Part shown: one piece after another, positions 38,251 through 48,366 of the stretch
Layout: each line of letters opens with the position of its first letter
Position numbering within the stretch: position 1 is the first letter of the stretch
From: Buttiauxella agrestis ATCC 33320
GTDB taxonomy: Bacteria; Pseudomonadota; Gammaproteobacteria; Enterobacterales; Enterobacteriaceae
Direction: 5' to 3'
NCBI RefSeq assembly: GCF_000735355.1
Contig: NZ_JMPI01000061.1
Span: 1 to 64,000 of the forward strand
Length of the DNA: 64,000 nucleotides
Position numbers and translations under genes: made by a program
Notes under the pieces: generated by a model
What the model was told of the DNA's origin: nothing
The model's database searches: none
Seen by the model: the letters and a program-made list of their open reading frames with translations, nothing else

Positions 38251-39180
38251 TTATCCCAGAACTCGTGCGCCCGCCGTGTCCAGACGGCAAATATGTACAA
38301 AACCTTCCTGGTTCTGCAAATAGTGTTGGCTGAGCCAGTCAGCCACGCGATGTGCGGTGTCAGTGTTATCGCACAGTGCAAAAAGAGTGGGGCCGGAGCC
38401 CGAAATACCACTTGCCAGTGCACCAATATCCGCGGCAGCCTGGCGTGCTTCGTTAAAGCGCGGCAGCAATTTTGCGCGGTACGGCTCGGCAATCACATCA
38501 CGCATCAGTTTTGCCGCAAGATGTGGCTGACGGGTGTGACAGGCGTGAATAAAGCCTGCCAGATGGCGTCCGTGGCTGATGCAATCCTGGCGGCGATATT
38601 GCGCCGGCAGAATCGCACGGGCTTCGGCGGTCGAGACTTTAATTCCCGGATACGCCAGCACCCAAAGCCATTCATCAAAGCCCGGTACAGACTGGCTGAT
38701 GATGCCATTTTCTTCAATCATCAATTGCATACCGCCAAGGAAGCACGGCGCAACGTTATCATAGTGAACGCTGCCCGAAATGCGCCCTTCCAGCTCACCC
38801 ATCAGGCTCAGCAAGCGGGTGTCGCTTAGCGGTTTACCGCAGTATTCGTTCATCGCCATTAAGCCTGCGACTACCGAACACGCGCTCGATCCCAGACCAG
38901 AACCAATCGGCATGCTTTTTTCCAGCGTCATGGCTACCGGAATGTTTTTGCCGATTTCCTGGCAGAAACGCTCCCAGCATTGGTAAACGATATTTTCGCG
39001 CGGCTCATCAGGTAACTTGCTGGCGAAGCGCCCAATATTATTCAAACTGAAAGTGTCTGCCGCTTCGACCGTCACGTAATCGCCGAGCAGCGAACCGTCT
39101 ATTGGCGAAACCGCCGCGCCCAGTACATCAAACCCGACGCTCATATTGGCACTGGAAGCCGGGGCATATACTTTAACCAT
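38251..39180 (-). CDS. thrB: Homoserine kinase
   Basis: The protein has 309 residues (E. coli 310), a GHMP kinase. The ATP loop is [20 protein letters not shown]; the N-terminal motif is [18 protein letters not shown] and the C-terminal [14 protein letters not shown]. It follows thrA by a single base. Confidence 0.98.
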   Translation of the reverse strand: MVKVYAPASSANMSVGFDVLGAAVSPIDGSLLGDYVTVEAADTFSLNNIGRFASKLPDEPRENIVYQCWERFCQEIGKNIPVAMTLEKSMPIGSGLGSSACSVVAGLMAMNEYCGKPLSDTRLLSLMGELEGRISGSVHYDNVAPCFLGGMQLMIEENGIISQSVPGFDEWLWVLAYPGIKVSTAEARAILPAQYRRQDCISHGRHLAGFIHACHTRQPHLAAKLMRDVIAEPYRAKLLPRFNEARQAAADIGALASGISGSGPTLFALCDNTDTAHRVADWLSQHYLQNQEGFVHICRLDTAGARVLG

Positions 39181-39181
39181 C

Positions 39182-41644
39182 TTAAACTCCTAACTTCCAT
39201 GACAAAGTGCGCAATAAGTCGGCGAAAACACCGGCAGCAGTAACATCATTCCCTGCTCCGTAACCACGCAACACAAGCGGTAACGGCTGATAGTAATGGC
39301 TATAAAACGCCAGGGCGTTCTCGCCGTTTTTAACTTTATACAACGGGTCATTACCATCAACCGCATCAATTTTAACTTTGCAGCTGCCATCCGCTTCAAT
39401 CACGCCAACATAACGCAACACTTTTCCTTCGTCGCGGGCTTGTGCCACACGCGCAGAAAACTCGTCATCCAGTTGCGGGATACGCGCCATAAACGATTCG
39501 ACATCACCTGTAGAATCAAATGACTCAGGCAATACAGGCTCGATAACAATATCGGAAAGCTCAAGGTTGCTGCCGGTTTCACGCGCCAGAATTAACAGCT
39601 TACGCGCGACGTCCATGCCGGAAAGATCGTCACGCGGATCGGGTTCGGTGTAACCCATTTCTCGCGCCACTTTGGTGGCTTCTGACAAGCTCATACCTTC
39701 GTCGAGTTTGCCAAAGATAAACGACAGTGAACCAGAAAGAATGCCGGAGAAACGTTGTAATTCATCACCCGCGTTAAGCAGGTTTTGCAGGTTTTCGATA
39801 ACCGGCAGGCCCGCGCCCACATTGGTGTCGTAAAGGAATTTACGGCGTGATTTCGCCGCAGCGTTACGCATCTGATGGTAGTAATTCATGGTGGAAGTGT
39901 TCGCCTTTTTGTTCGGCGTCACGACGTGGAAACCTTCCCCCAGGAAATCGGCGTATTGATCGGCCACCGCCTGGCTGGACGTACAGTCAACAATGACCGG
40001 GTTCAGCAAATGGTACTCTTTCACCAGGCGAATCAGGCGGCCAAGGTTGAACGGCTCTTTTGCCTGCGCCAGCTCTTCCTGCCAGTTGTTCAGATTCAGG
40101 CCGTGGATATTGGTCAGCAGCGCTTTCGAGTTCGCAATGCCACACACACGCAAATCAATGTGTTTTTGCTTGAGCCACGCCTGCTGGCGTTTCACTTGCT
40201 CGACCAATGCCGCACCAACGCCGCCCACGCCAATCAGGAACACTTCGATAACCTGATCGGTATTGAACAGCATCTGATGGGTCACACGCACGCCAGTTGT
40301 CGCATCGTCATTGCTGACCACCACAGAAATCGAGCGCTCGGAAGAACCTTGTGCAATGGCCACGATATTGATGTTGGCGCGGGCAAGAGCGGCGAAGAAC
40401 TTGGCAGAAATGCCACGCAGCGTGCGCATGCCGTCACCAACGACAGAGATAATCGCCAGATGCTCCATGATCGCCAACGGTTCAAGCAGACCTTCTTTCA
40501 ACTCAAGATAAAACTCATCTTCCATCGCACGACGCGCACGGGCGCAATCTGCCTGCGGCACGCAATAGCTGATGCTGTATTCAGAAGATGACTGAGTAAT
40601 CAGCACCACCGAAATCCCGGCGCCGCTCATCGCCGCAAAAACACGAGCCGCCATACCGACCATGCCTTTCATGCCAGGGCCTGAGACGTTAAACATTGCC
40701 ATGTTGTTCAGATTGGTGATGCCTTTGACCGGCAGAGAGTCTTCGTCGCTTTCCGCGCCAATTAACGTGCCAGGCGCTTGCGGGTTTCCGGTGTTTTTAA
40801 TCAGACAAGGGATTTGGAACTGAGCGATAGGAGAAATGGTGCGTGGATGCAGAACTTTAGCGCCGAAGTAAGAAAGCTCCATCGCCTCCTGATACGACAT
40901 AGATTTCAATAACCTGGCATCTGGAACCTGGCGCGGGTCGCAAGTGTAAACTCCGTCAACATCAGTCCAGATTTCACAGCAATCAGCACGTAAACAGGCG
41001 GCCAGCACGGCGGCGGAATAGTCAGAACCATTACGCCCTAACACCACCAGCTCACCTTTGTCGTTCCCGGCAGTAAAGCCCGCCATCAGGATCATATGGT
41101 CAGCCGGGATGCGGCTGGCGGCGATGCGCCGAGTGGACTCTGCGATATCAACAGTGGACTCAAGGTAATGCCCGACGGCGAGAAGTTTCTCAACCGGATT
41201 GATAACCGTCACGTTGTGGCCGCGCGCTTTGAGCAATTCAGCCATGATCGCGATAGAGAGTTTTTCTCCACGGCAGATCATTGCGGCGTTGATGCTGTCT
41301 GGACATTGCCCCAACAGGCTGATGCCGTGCAGGACATGCTTTAACTGAGCAAACTCCTGGTCAACAAACGATTTCAGCTGCGCATGAGGAAAACCGGGTT
41401 GTGCTTCTGCCAGGCCATTAAGAAGTTCGCTGAAGATGCGTTCTGCGTCACTGATATTCGGTAGGGCATCCTGGCCGCCAATGGTTTTTTCAATCATGGC
41501 AACGAGGTGATTGGTAATTTTCGCCGGGGCAGAAAGCACTGTTGCCACCTGCCCCTGTTTGGCATTGCTTTCCAGGATATCGGCAACACGGAGAAAACGC
41601 TCCGCATTTGCCACTGAAGTACCACCGAATTTCAACACTCGCAT
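39182..41644 (-). CDS. thrA: Bifunctional aspartokinase I/homoserine dehydrogenase I
   Basis: The protein has 820 residues, as E. coli. The aspartokinase starts [19 protein letters not shown] regulatory domains (about 315-460) bind threonine for feedback control. The homoserine dehydrogenase NAD motif is [16 protein letters not shown], near residue 470, and its active region is [19 protein letters not shown]. It is first of the structural genes, downstream of the thrL attenuator. Confidence 0.99.
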   Translation of the reverse strand: MRVLKFGGTSVANAERFLRVADILESNAKQGQVATVLSAPAKITNHLVAMIEKTIGGQDALPNISDAERIFSELLNGLAEAQPGFPHAQLKSFVDQEFAQLKHVLHGISLLGQCPDSINAAMICRGEKLSIAIMAELLKARGHNVTVINPVEKLLAVGHYLESTVDIAESTRRIAASRIPADHMILMAGFTAGNDKGELVVLGRNGSDYSAAVLAACLRADCCEIWTDVDGVYTCDPRQVPDARLLKSMSYQEAMELSYFGAKVLHPRTISPIAQFQIPCLIKNTGNPQAPGTLIGAESDEDSLPVKGITNLNNMAMFNVSGPGMKGMVGMAARVFAAMSGAGISVVLITQSSSEYSISYCVPQADCARARRAMEDEFYLELKEGLLEPLAIMEHLAIISVVGDGMRTLRGISAKFFAALARANINIVAIAQGSSERSISVVVSNDDATTGVRVTHQMLFNTDQVIEVFLIGVGGVGAALVEQVKRQQAWLKQKHIDLRVCGIANSKALLTNIHGLNLNNWQEELAQAKEPFNLGRLIRLVKEYHLLNPVIVDCTSSQAVADQYADFLGEGFHVVTPNKKANTSTMNYYHQMRNAAAKSRRKFLYDTNVGAGLPVIENLQNLLNAGDELQRFSGILSGSLSFIFGKLDEGMSLSEATKVAREMGYTEPDPRDDLSGMDVARKLLILARETGSNLELSDIVIEPVLPESFDSTGDVESFMARIPQLDDEFSARVAQARDEGKVLRYVGVIEADGSCKVKIDAVDGNDPLYKVKNGENALAFYSHYYQPLPLVLRGYGAGNDVTAAGVFADLLRTLSWKLGV

Positions 41645-41678
41645 TTGTTATTACCCTTGAGTTTTTAGTCCAAAAAAA

Positions 41679-41703
41679 AGCCCGCACTATTTAGGTGCGG
41701 GCT
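41679..41703 (-). terminator. thr attenuator
   Basis: AGCCCGCAC and GTGCGGGCT form a 9-base stem followed by eight T on the minus strand, between thrL and thrA. It is the conserved attenuator controlled by translation of the leader peptide. Confidence 0.92.
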
Positions 41704-41726
41704 TTTTTCGTTTTTCCTGGTATGCG

Positions 41727-41795
41727 TCAGCCCGCACCGTTACCTGTGGTAATGGTGGTTGTAATAATTGTGGTCATCAGGCTGCTGCGAATCAT
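41727..41795 (-). CDS. thrL: thr operon leader peptide
   Basis: The peptide has 22 codons with 7 threonine and 4 isoleucine codons (core TTIITTTITT) and ends TGNGAG, as in E. coli ThrL. Ribosome stalling at Thr or Ile codons during shortage lets thrABC be transcribed past the attenuator. The N-terminus (MIRSSLM) differs from E. coli. The bases ACACAACATCC before the ATG are conserved and set the start. Confidence 0.93.
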   Translation of the reverse strand: MIRSSLMTTIITTTITTGNGAG

Positions 41796-41823
41796 GGATG
41801 TTGTGTGCTCGTAATATGATTTA

Positions 41824-41859
41824 CCTATATTGACTAAAGTATCCGACAGGCTAAGTCAA
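41824..41859 (-). promoter_or_regulatory. thr operon promoter region
   Basis: On the minus strand the block from TTGACT (41859-41854) to TATAGG (41829-41824) keeps the arrangement of the E. coli thr promoter, TTGACTTAG to CAATATAGG. The exact -35/-10 pair cannot be fixed by eye. Confidence 0.5.
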
Positions 41860-41937
41860 TTTATTTTTAATTTTACCACTATCTGTGACATGACTATTGA
41901 ACGCTGATAATTCATCACAAAATGCGCTCATTACGCT

Positions 41938-41967
41938 AAAAAAGAGGGGGGAGCACACCCCATCCTC
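41938..41967 (-). terminator. Probable yjtD terminator
   Basis: On the minus strand GAGGATGGGG and CCCCCCTC can pair around TGTGCT, followed by six T, 13 bases past the yjtD stop. Confidence 0.6.
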
Positions 41968-41979
41968 ACTACTATGCAT

Positions 41980-42681
41980 TCAGTTGCCAGCATTTTTCTC
42001 TGGTAACTTTTTTTCAATATCATGGAGCAAACGGTGCAACATCGCCGTATCACGCTGCGCTAAAAGCCCCAACCGCTGCTGCAACCAGTCGACCATTTTT
42101 TGGTCTTCGCTGGCATCAACACGCTCAAGTAAAGAGGCGATACGCGCACGCAAAGCCACTAACTGTTTTGCGTCAACGACACCATGCTCAGGAGCGGGCT
42201 GTTGCATCAGCGCGGAGAGTTGGTAGCAATACACCATGACAGCCTGCCCAAGATTGAGAGACGGATAATCTGCCACCATCGGCACGCCGGTTAAGACATC
42301 AGCCAGCTCCAGCTCTTCGTTGGTCAGCCCCGAATCTTCACGCCCAAAAACCAACGCCGCCGTGCCGACCCATTCCCGCTTTTCTTCAAGCAAGGGCACG
42401 AGTTGCTGCGGCGTGGCGTAGTAATGGAATTTCGCACGGCTACGAGCAGTGGTGGCAATCGTGAAATCCACATCATGCAGCGCTTGCGCGAGTGTATCGA
42501 AATGCTGCGCGTTATCCAGCACGTCGCCGGAACCATGTGCCACCCATCGCGCTTCAGGCTGACGGTCCGCTTCGCTATCAACAACGCGTAGTTCAGCAAA
42601 TCCCATGGTCTTCATTGCGCGGGCTGCGGCACCGACATTTTCAGCTCTGGCGGGAGCAACCAAAATAATTAAAAAACGCAT
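41980..42681 (-). CDS. yjtD: Putative SPOUT-family RNA methyltransferase YjtD
   Basis: The protein has 233 residues (E. coli YjtD 228), a paralogue of TrmJ. SPOUT motifs are ILVAPARAENVGAAARAMKT, ALVFGREDSGLTNEEL and MVADYPSLNLGQAVMVYCYQ. Its RNA target is not established. One residue is missing from the usual PMVAADYPSLN block compared with E. coli. The ATG at 42681 starts MRFLIILVAPARAEN. It lies between thrL and arcA as in E. coli. Confidence 0.93.
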   Translation of the reverse strand: MRFLIILVAPARAENVGAAARAMKTMGFAELRVVDSEADRQPEARWVAHGSGDVLDNAQHFDTLAQALHDVDFTIATTARSRAKFHYYATPQQLVPLLEEKREWVGTAALVFGREDSGLTNEELELADVLTGVPMVADYPSLNLGQAVMVYCYQLSALMQQPAPEHGVVDAKQLVALRARIASLLERVDASEDQKMVDWLQQRLGLLAQRDTAMLHRLLHDIEKKLPEKNAGN

Positions 42682-43026
42682 CAAAGCTCTCTTAAAAAAG
42701 TGTCTGTTTTCGGACATTCACAAAATACAAATGATAATACGCATCAAAAATTTACATTAAAGTAACATTGATATATAAAATGCATGAATGCGAATCATAA
42801 GCACCACAAATGCTTTTCGGTGGTTTGACCAGCACCAATACAGATCACAAACAATACTATCAATTTGTTTTATATAACAAAAAGACCATAAAAACGCCAT
42901 CGACAATCTGATTTACATTCTTAACTAATCAATTCGCGTAACTATCTATATTATTAAAATATTGTGACGAAAGGTGGCAAAACGCTACGATGATTTCATC
43001 AAACTGTTAACGTGCTACAATTGAAT

Positions 43027-43040
43027 TTGATATATGTCAA
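43027..43040. promoter_or_regulatory. FNR-like box in the arcA upstream region
   Basis: TTGATATATGTCAA matches TTGAT-N4-ATCAA at nine of ten positions. It lies about 290 bases before arcA, which in E. coli is activated by FNR. The rest of 42682-43092 is AT-rich with no gene. Confidence 0.6.
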
Positions 43041-43092
43041 CGAAGCGTAGTTTTATCAGATGTCTAAAGCGGTCCTGCCTGTTATGTTGCTG

Positions 43093-43224
43093 TTAAAATG
43101 GTATAGGATAACAACCGTTTTTGACACCGTCGGGTCCAGAGGGAAAAGTGCCCACGACCAAGCTAATGATGTTGTTGACGTTGATGGAAAGTGCATCAAG
43201 AACGCAATTACGTACTTTAGTCAT
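43093..43224 (-). CDS. yjjY: Small protein YjjY, antisense to the arcA leader
   Basis: A 43-codon frame starts MTKVRNCVLDALSINVNNII and continues SLVVGTFP. Its first 28 residues are almost the same as E. coli YjjY (46 residues), after which the two sequences differ completely. It lies opposite the leader of arcA. Function is unknown. The abrupt divergence suggests that either the C-terminus is free to vary or that the conserved DNA serves arcA control and the frame is not a real gene. Confidence 0.5.
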   Translation of the reverse strand: MTKVRNCVLDALSINVNNIISLVVGTFPSGPDGVKNGCYPIPF

Positions 43225-43320
43225 GTTACGCCCAGCATGTTAATTTATGGCATGTAATAGGCAGGTCAGGGACTTTTGTACTTCCTGTTTTGATTTAGTT
43301 GGCAATTTTAGGTAGCAAAC

Positions 43321-44037
43321 ATGCAGACCCCGCATATTCTTATCGTCGAAGACGAATTAGTAACACGCAACACGTTAAAGAGCATTTTTGAAGCTGAAGG
43401 CTATGATGTTTTTGAAGCGACCGATGGCGCTGAAATGCATCAGATCCTTTCTGATAATGACATCAACCTGGTCATTATGGATATCAATCTGCCAGGTAAA
43501 AATGGCCTGCTCCTGGCGCGTGAATTGCGTGAGCAAGCCAATGTGGCATTGATGTTCCTGACCGGCCGCGATAACGAAGTGGATAAAATCCTTGGTCTTG
43601 AAATCGGCGCAGATGATTACATCACTAAGCCATTCAACCCACGTGAATTAACCATTCGTGCGCGTAACTTGTTGTCTCGTACTATGAACCTGGGTGCAAT
43701 CAGCGAAGAACGTCGTTCCGTTGAAAGCTACAAGTTCAATGGTTGGGAACTGGACATCAACAGCCGTTCACTGGTCAGCCCAAATGGCGAGCAGTACAAA
43801 TTGCCGCGTAGCGAATTCCGCGCGATGCTGCACTTCTGCGAAAACCCTGGGAAAATTCAGTCTCGCGCTGAATTGCTGAAGAAAATGACAGGCCGTGAGC
43901 TTAAGCCGCACGACCGTACCGTTGACGTCACAATTCGTCGTATTCGTAAGCATTTCGAATCGACTCCAGATACACCTGAAATCATCGCCACCATCCATGG
44001 CGAAGGTTATCGCTTCTGCGGCGATTTACAGGAATAA
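43321..44037 (+). CDS. arcA: Two-component response regulator ArcA
   Basis: The protein has 238 residues, as E. coli. The receiver domain has the phospho-acceptor aspartate in [13 protein letters not shown] (D54) and the switch region [12 protein letters not shown]. The OmpR-type DNA-binding domain ends [13 protein letters not shown]. It represses aerobic metabolism genes at low oxygen with sensor ArcB. It has a long leader of several hundred bases. Confidence 0.99.
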   Translation: MQTPHILIVEDELVTRNTLKSIFEAEGYDVFEATDGAEMHQILSDNDINLVIMDINLPGKNGLLLARELREQANVALMFLTGRDNEVDKILGLEIGADDYITKPFNPRELTIRARNLLSRTMNLGAISEERRSVESYKFNGWELDINSRSLVSPNGEQYKLPRSEFRAMLHFCENPGKIQSRAELLKKMTGRELKPHDRTVDVTIRRIRKHFESTPDTPEIIATIHGEGYRFCGDLQE

Positions 44038-44059
44038 ACCTGTAATCAACTTGAACACG

Positions 44060-44084
44060 AAAGGGCGGATTAAATCCGCCCTTT
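44060..44084. terminator. arcA/creD bidirectional terminator
   Basis: AAAGGGCGGAT and ATCCGCCCTTT form an 11-base stem with a TAA loop, followed by a T-rich run, between convergent genes. Confidence 0.87.
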
Positions 44085-44105
44085 TCTTTTGCTTTTAGAA
44101 AACCT

Positions 44106-45464
44106 CTATTTCCACAGGCGGAAGCGGTCAGGATCTTTCTGAGCGTCGCCAGTTTCCGGTATCTGCACTTTTTTACTCATACCGTACCAATCTGTATGAC
44201 GGGTTAGCATCATAATGGCCGAAAGCACCACAAAAAGGACTCCCGTACCAAGTAACAAAGCACTGTCCTCAGACTGAAGCAACTGCCAGAGCACAGCATC
44301 AAGCGTCAGCAAGCCGGTCGTAAACATCAAACTGGTTTTCCAGCTGTTCAAAATGGCCTTCAAATAGAACCCATTAATCCCCGCACAAATCAGACTCGCC
44401 AGCAGCCAGGCGCCGTTAAACCCGATATGTTCTGAGACCGCCAACAGAACGAGATAAAACATCACCAGCGATAGCCCAACCAACAAATACTGCATCGGGT
44501 GAACGCGCAAACCCGTCAGCGTCTCCAGCAGGAAGAAACTCATAAACGTCAAACCAATCAGTAAGATGGCATATTTAACAGCGCGATCGGTGAGTTGATA
44601 TTGATCGACAGGATTTGCCACCGTCACGCTAAAGGCTGGCAGGCGATCGACATCCACAATTTGTCCATCATAGAAGCTGGTGTTCAGGTTGTTGGCAAAC
44701 CAGGTGCTCTGCCAATTAGCGGTAAATCCGCTTTCCGTTACCGTGCGCTGTTGCGGCAGGAAATCGCCAATAAAGCTCGGATGCGGCCAGTTGCTGGTTA
44801 AAGTGAACTGGCTATTGCGCCCAAGCGGCACCACGGCAAGCTGTTTGGTGCCCATCAAGTCCAGACTAAAGCGAAGCGTGAGTTTCTCATCCTGGAGGTG
44901 CTCGGCAGGGAGAATGGCGTGCAGCCCCTGTTCGACGCCGGGTAAGTGACTCCCAGGTTCAATCGGATAAGATTTGCCGTTGATATCCAACTCGCCAACT
45001 TTACCGATACCGCGAGAGTCGCCTACTGCCAACACGACATACGGTGTGCCAATTTGAGTGTTACCGCTGAAATCATTATTGAGCTGCTGGCGGTTAAACG
45101 TGGCATCAAGCGTGATAGCTGTGCGCCAAATTTGCCCCTCGTAAATGCCGATATGTCGTGGCTCAACGGTCTGTTTTCCCACAATACTCAAGTTTTCCGG
45201 CAGATAGTAGCGAATGAAGCGGCGCTCTTTTTTAACCTCTTTATTGTCTTCCATAACGGTTGTCAGCTCGGTTATGGGAATGGCAATGAGCGGGCCGGTA
45301 ATGGTTTGCGGGCCACTGGTACTCTGGCGCAGCGACTGCTCAACATCATCCCGATAACTACTACGCTCATCAATTAACGAACTCAGCATACTCAGCGGAA
45401 TGAGCAACAGCAGCATGCAACCGAGTAAAGTCATCACTTTCCAGAACAACGCAGATTTCAACAT
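44106..45464 (-). CDS. creD: Inner membrane protein CreD
   Basis: The protein has 452 residues (E. coli 450). One N-terminal anchor is followed by a large periplasmic domain (IRQSTSGPQ-like block, LTSNWPHPSFIGDFLPQQR) and about five C-terminal spans (TDRAVKYAILLIGLTFMSFF, HPMQYLLVGLSLVMFYL). It is the main CreBC-induced target and affects envelope integrity and colicin E2 tolerance. The ATG at 45464 gives MLKSALFWKV as in E. coli. A cre tag lies 64 bases upstream. Confidence 0.95.
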   Translation of the reverse strand: MLKSALFWKVMTLLGCMLLLLIPLSMLSSLIDERSSYRDDVEQSLRQSTSGPQTITGPLIAIPITELTTVMEDNKEVKKERRFIRYYLPENLSIVGKQTVEPRHIGIYEGQIWRTAITLDATFNRQQLNNDFSGNTQIGTPYVVLAVGDSRGIGKVGELDINGKSYPIEPGSHLPGVEQGLHAILPAEHLQDEKLTLRFSLDLMGTKQLAVVPLGRNSQFTLTSNWPHPSFIGDFLPQQRTVTESGFTANWQSTWFANNLNTSFYDGQIVDVDRLPAFSVTVANPVDQYQLTDRAVKYAILLIGLTFMSFFLLETLTGLRVHPMQYLLVGLSLVMFYLVLLAVSEHIGFNGAWLLASLICAGINGFYLKAILNSWKTSLMFTTGLLTLDAVLWQLLQSEDSALLLGTGVLFVVLSAIMMLTRHTDWYGMSKKVQIPETGDAQKDPDRFRLWK

Positions 45465-45527
45465 ATTCCCCTCCATATTTTGATGTGGCGAGGATAGCGA
45501 GCGTATGTGGGGGCTAAATGAAGTTAT

Positions 45528-45543
45528 GTGAAGAGACGGTGAA
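45528..45543 (-). promoter_or_regulatory. CreB binding site (cre tag)
   Basis: On the minus strand TTCAC-CGTCTC-TTCAC is a perfect TTCAC-N6-TTCAC direct repeat. It lies between creC and creD, where CreB activates creD. Confidence 0.85.
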
Positions 45544-45552
45544 GTGGCGAAA

Positions 45553-46980
45553 TTATTTTCCGGGGAGGCTCAGCCTGGCTTGCGCCCCACCCTCCGGGCG
45601 GTTCTCAAGCGTAATGGTGCCGCGATGCAGACGCGCGACTTCGCGCACAAAAGCCAGCCCTAAGCCGCTGCTCTTTTGCCCGTTGCTGCGGGGTAATGAA
45701 TAGAAACGCTCAAAAACACGATCGCGAGCATAGTCCGGAATACCGCTTCCGGTATCCGTTACCAGGATAGCAATGCCGTCATCGGCATTTTCGATACTCA
45801 GCGTAATCTCACCGCCTGGCCGGGTGAAATCGAGCGCGTTATCCAGCAAATTCCCGATAGCCTGTTCTAGCAGCGCGAAGTCGCCTTCGACGATGGTGTC
45901 TTTCAGTGCGCTCTCATTGATGCTTAACGAAATCTTTTTGCTATGAGCGATCACTTCACGGCTGTCGCACAAGGCAGAAAACAGTGCGGCCAGATGAATC
46001 GGCTGCGGTATGATTTCCGCCCGGCTTTCGAGTTTTGCCTGGCGTAATAAATTATCCACCAGTTGCTGCATACGCAGATTTTGCTGAAGAATGTTCCCCG
46101 AAAATTTCTCAATCACCTCCGGTGGCGGGCCTTCACGCAAAATTTCAGCCGCCCCCCGAATTGCCGCCAGAGGGCTTTTCAGCTCATGCGTTAACGCATG
46201 AACATACTGTTCGATATAACTTTTCCCTTCGAGTTTCAGGCGCATGCTTTCGAGCGCTAACGCCAGTTTGCGCAATTCGCTGCTGCCGGGTTTGGGTAGC
46301 GGGAGAGGATGTTCTTCGGTGACTGAATCGGCGTAACGCACAAGCTGACCAATTGAGCGATTAATCCATAACACCACCCCGAAGCCAATCATCAGCGCGA
46401 TACCCAGTAACGCAACGCCCGCCCACAGAATTCGGCGCTCGCTACGATGAATCACGGGTTCCAGAGCGCTATTAGGTTTCCCAACACTGAGCACACCGAC
46501 AATATTGACCCCGTCGCGCACGGGAGCGGCCACGTACATTACGGTGCTTTCAGGTTTATTGGCATTGACTGGCGTACTGCGCGCGCCATATTTCCCTTGC
46601 AGGGTCAGCCACACATCATTCCAGCGCGAGTAATCCTGGCCCGTTGCTTTGCCGCTGGAATCGAACAAAACAATGCCTTTCGCATCCGTCAGGTAGACAC
46701 GATATTCATTTCGGGATTTGGTAATACCGCCGATATTGGCCTGAAAGTTATGTTGATTAAGGCGGGAAAATGCTTGCGCGAGTTGCCCGTTTTGCGCATT
46801 TCCAGCCAGCATGTCGGCACGCGCAAACTCGGCAAGTAACGTTGCGGTATCAATCAATGTTCCCTCGGTTGCTCGTCGAACACCGGGTTTCACTTCTTGT
46901 AAAAAAATCGACAGCACAAACCAGGCCGCAATTGCCACAATCAGAAAATAGCCCAGCAACAAGCGCATACCGATGCGCAT
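45553..46980 (-). CDS. creC: Sensor histidine kinase CreC
   Basis: The protein has 475 residues (E. coli 474). Two membrane spans flank a periplasmic sensor domain (about 30-180), followed by a HAMP-like region and the H box YVHALTHELKSPLAAIRG, with an ATP domain (LLDNALDFTRPGGEI, GSGIPDYARD, GLGLAFV). It phosphorylates CreB. The start codon overlaps the creB stop by one base (TAATG). Confidence 0.97.
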   Translation of the reverse strand: MRIGMRLLLGYFLIVAIAAWFVLSIFLQEVKPGVRRATEGTLIDTATLLAEFARADMLAGNAQNGQLAQAFSRLNQHNFQANIGGITKSRNEYRVYLTDAKGIVLFDSSGKATGQDYSRWNDVWLTLQGKYGARSTPVNANKPESTVMYVAAPVRDGVNIVGVLSVGKPNSALEPVIHRSERRILWAGVALLGIALMIGFGVVLWINRSIGQLVRYADSVTEEHPLPLPKPGSSELRKLALALESMRLKLEGKSYIEQYVHALTHELKSPLAAIRGAAEILREGPPPEVIEKFSGNILQQNLRMQQLVDNLLRQAKLESRAEIIPQPIHLAALFSALCDSREVIAHSKKISLSINESALKDTIVEGDFALLEQAIGNLLDNALDFTRPGGEITLSIENADDGIAILVTDTGSGIPDYARDRVFERFYSLPRSNGQKSSGLGLAFVREVARLHRGTITLENRPEGGAQARLSLPGK

Positions 46981-47675
46981 TAGTTCACTCCCAGGCTGTA
47001 ACCCAGGCCACGGTGCGTGTTAATGGGGGAAAGATCAGGATTAATAGCCCGGAGTTTGGCTCGCAGGGTTTTGATGTGAGTATCCACGGTGCGATCAAAA
47101 CTTTCTTCCGCCGTGCTCCAGACTAATTCCATGAGTTGCTGGCGCGAAAATACACGCCCTGGCCACTGCAAAAAAATCTTCAGCATCAAATATTCATAGC
47201 GAGTGAGATGCAAAGGTTGCTGGCACCAGGTGATCAGCGCAGCCAATTCGTTAAGTTCAAACAATCCAATACGCTGAACGCTTGCCCCGGTATTTTGCCG
47301 CTGCTTGTGTAAACGGCGCAAAACGGTTCGCACCCTCGCACACACTTCCCGCGGGGAGAATGGTTTGGCGATATAGTCATCCGCGCCAATTTCGAGGCCA
47401 ATCAACCGGTCGACCTCTTCGCTTCGCGCCGTCAGAAACAGTAACGGTAATTCTGGATAATCAGCCAACAAGCGACGACATAACTCAAAACCATTAATGT
47501 CTGGCAGGCCAACGTCCAGAATCGCCAGGTCCGGACGCGCAACACGCGCCGCATCCAGCACTGGCAAACCGCGATCAAACCCGCGCACCACAAAGCCTTC
47601 TTGTTGCAACGTGTAGATAAGCGTATCGGCGATACTGGCTTCATCCTCAACTAACCAGATTGTGGCCTGACTCAT
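46980..47675 (-). CDS. creB: Response regulator CreB
   Basis: The protein has 231 residues (E. coli 229). The receiver aspartate is in LAILDVGLPDINGFELC; the OmpR-type winged helix ends TVDTHIKTLRAKLRAINPD. It binds cre tags. ATG at 47675 is preferred over the adjacent ATG at 47678 for better spacing from AGGAG. Confidence 0.97.
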   Translation of the reverse strand: MSQATIWLVEDEASIADTLIYTLQQEGFVVRGFDRGLPVLDAARVARPDLAILDVGLPDINGFELCRRLLADYPELPLLFLTARSEEVDRLIGLEIGADDYIAKPFSPREVCARVRTVLRRLHKQRQNTGASVQRIGLFELNELAALITWCQQPLHLTRYEYLMLKIFLQWPGRVFSRQQLMELVWSTAEESFDRTVDTHIKTLRAKLRAINPDLSPINTHRGLGYSLGVN

Positions 47676-47688
47676 CATTCGCTCCTGG

Positions 47689-48159
47689 TTACTTCCACGG
47701 CATAATTGGCACGGCACTTAGCGCGTTTTTTGGCGAGCCGTCGACGACTTTGTCAGAATAAGCCAGGTATGCCAGCGTGTTACGTTTTGCATCGTAAAAA
47801 CGAACCACTTGCAGCTTTTTAAAGACCAGCGATGTCCGTTTCTGGAACACCACATCTCCCTGAGTTTTACCCGCTTTAATTTTCTCGCTCAGTTCTACCG
47901 GTCCCACTTGCTGGCAGGAAATTGCCGCATCTGATGTATCTTCGGCAAGACCTAAACCACCTTTAATGCCACCTGTTTTTGCGCGACTGATATAACAGGT
48001 CACGTTTTTAACATCAGGGTCGTCAAACGCCTCAACGACGATTTTATGGTCAGGGCCAAATATTTTGAAAACCGTGTCAACCGAGCCAATTTGCTCTGCC
48101 CGAACACCCAATGAAATCAACATTAATGAACCCAGTACAACTAAAACTTTATATTTCAT
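47689..48159 (-). CDS. creA: Exported protein CreA
   Basis: The protein has 156 residues (E. coli 157). A signal peptide (about 1-21, [16 protein letters not shown]) precedes [19 protein letters not shown] and a conserved [20 protein letters not shown]. Function is unknown. It is the first gene of creABCD, 13 bases before creB. Confidence 0.95.
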   Translation of the reverse strand: MKYKVLVVLGSLMLISLGVRAEQIGSVDTVFKIFGPDHKIVVEAFDDPDVKNVTCYISRAKTGGIKGGLGLAEDTSDAAISCQQVGPVELSEKIKAGKTQGDVVFQKRTSLVFKKLQVVRFYDAKRNTLAYLAYSDKVVDGSPKNALSAVPIMPWK

Positions 48160-48366
48160 ATTGTTACCATTGGTTAAGATTGCATGTAGGGACTATTAAC
48201 TTTTTCGACCAGAAAGTCGTTAAATATCACGTTATTAATAAAATTATCAGAATGAGTAGCTAATTTTGGCACGACTTGTTAAAAAAAACTCTGAATGTCA
48301 TAACAACAAAAAGTGCTATCATCGCCCACATTAACGGCACTCACCGTGTCAGGATGAGGATATTAT

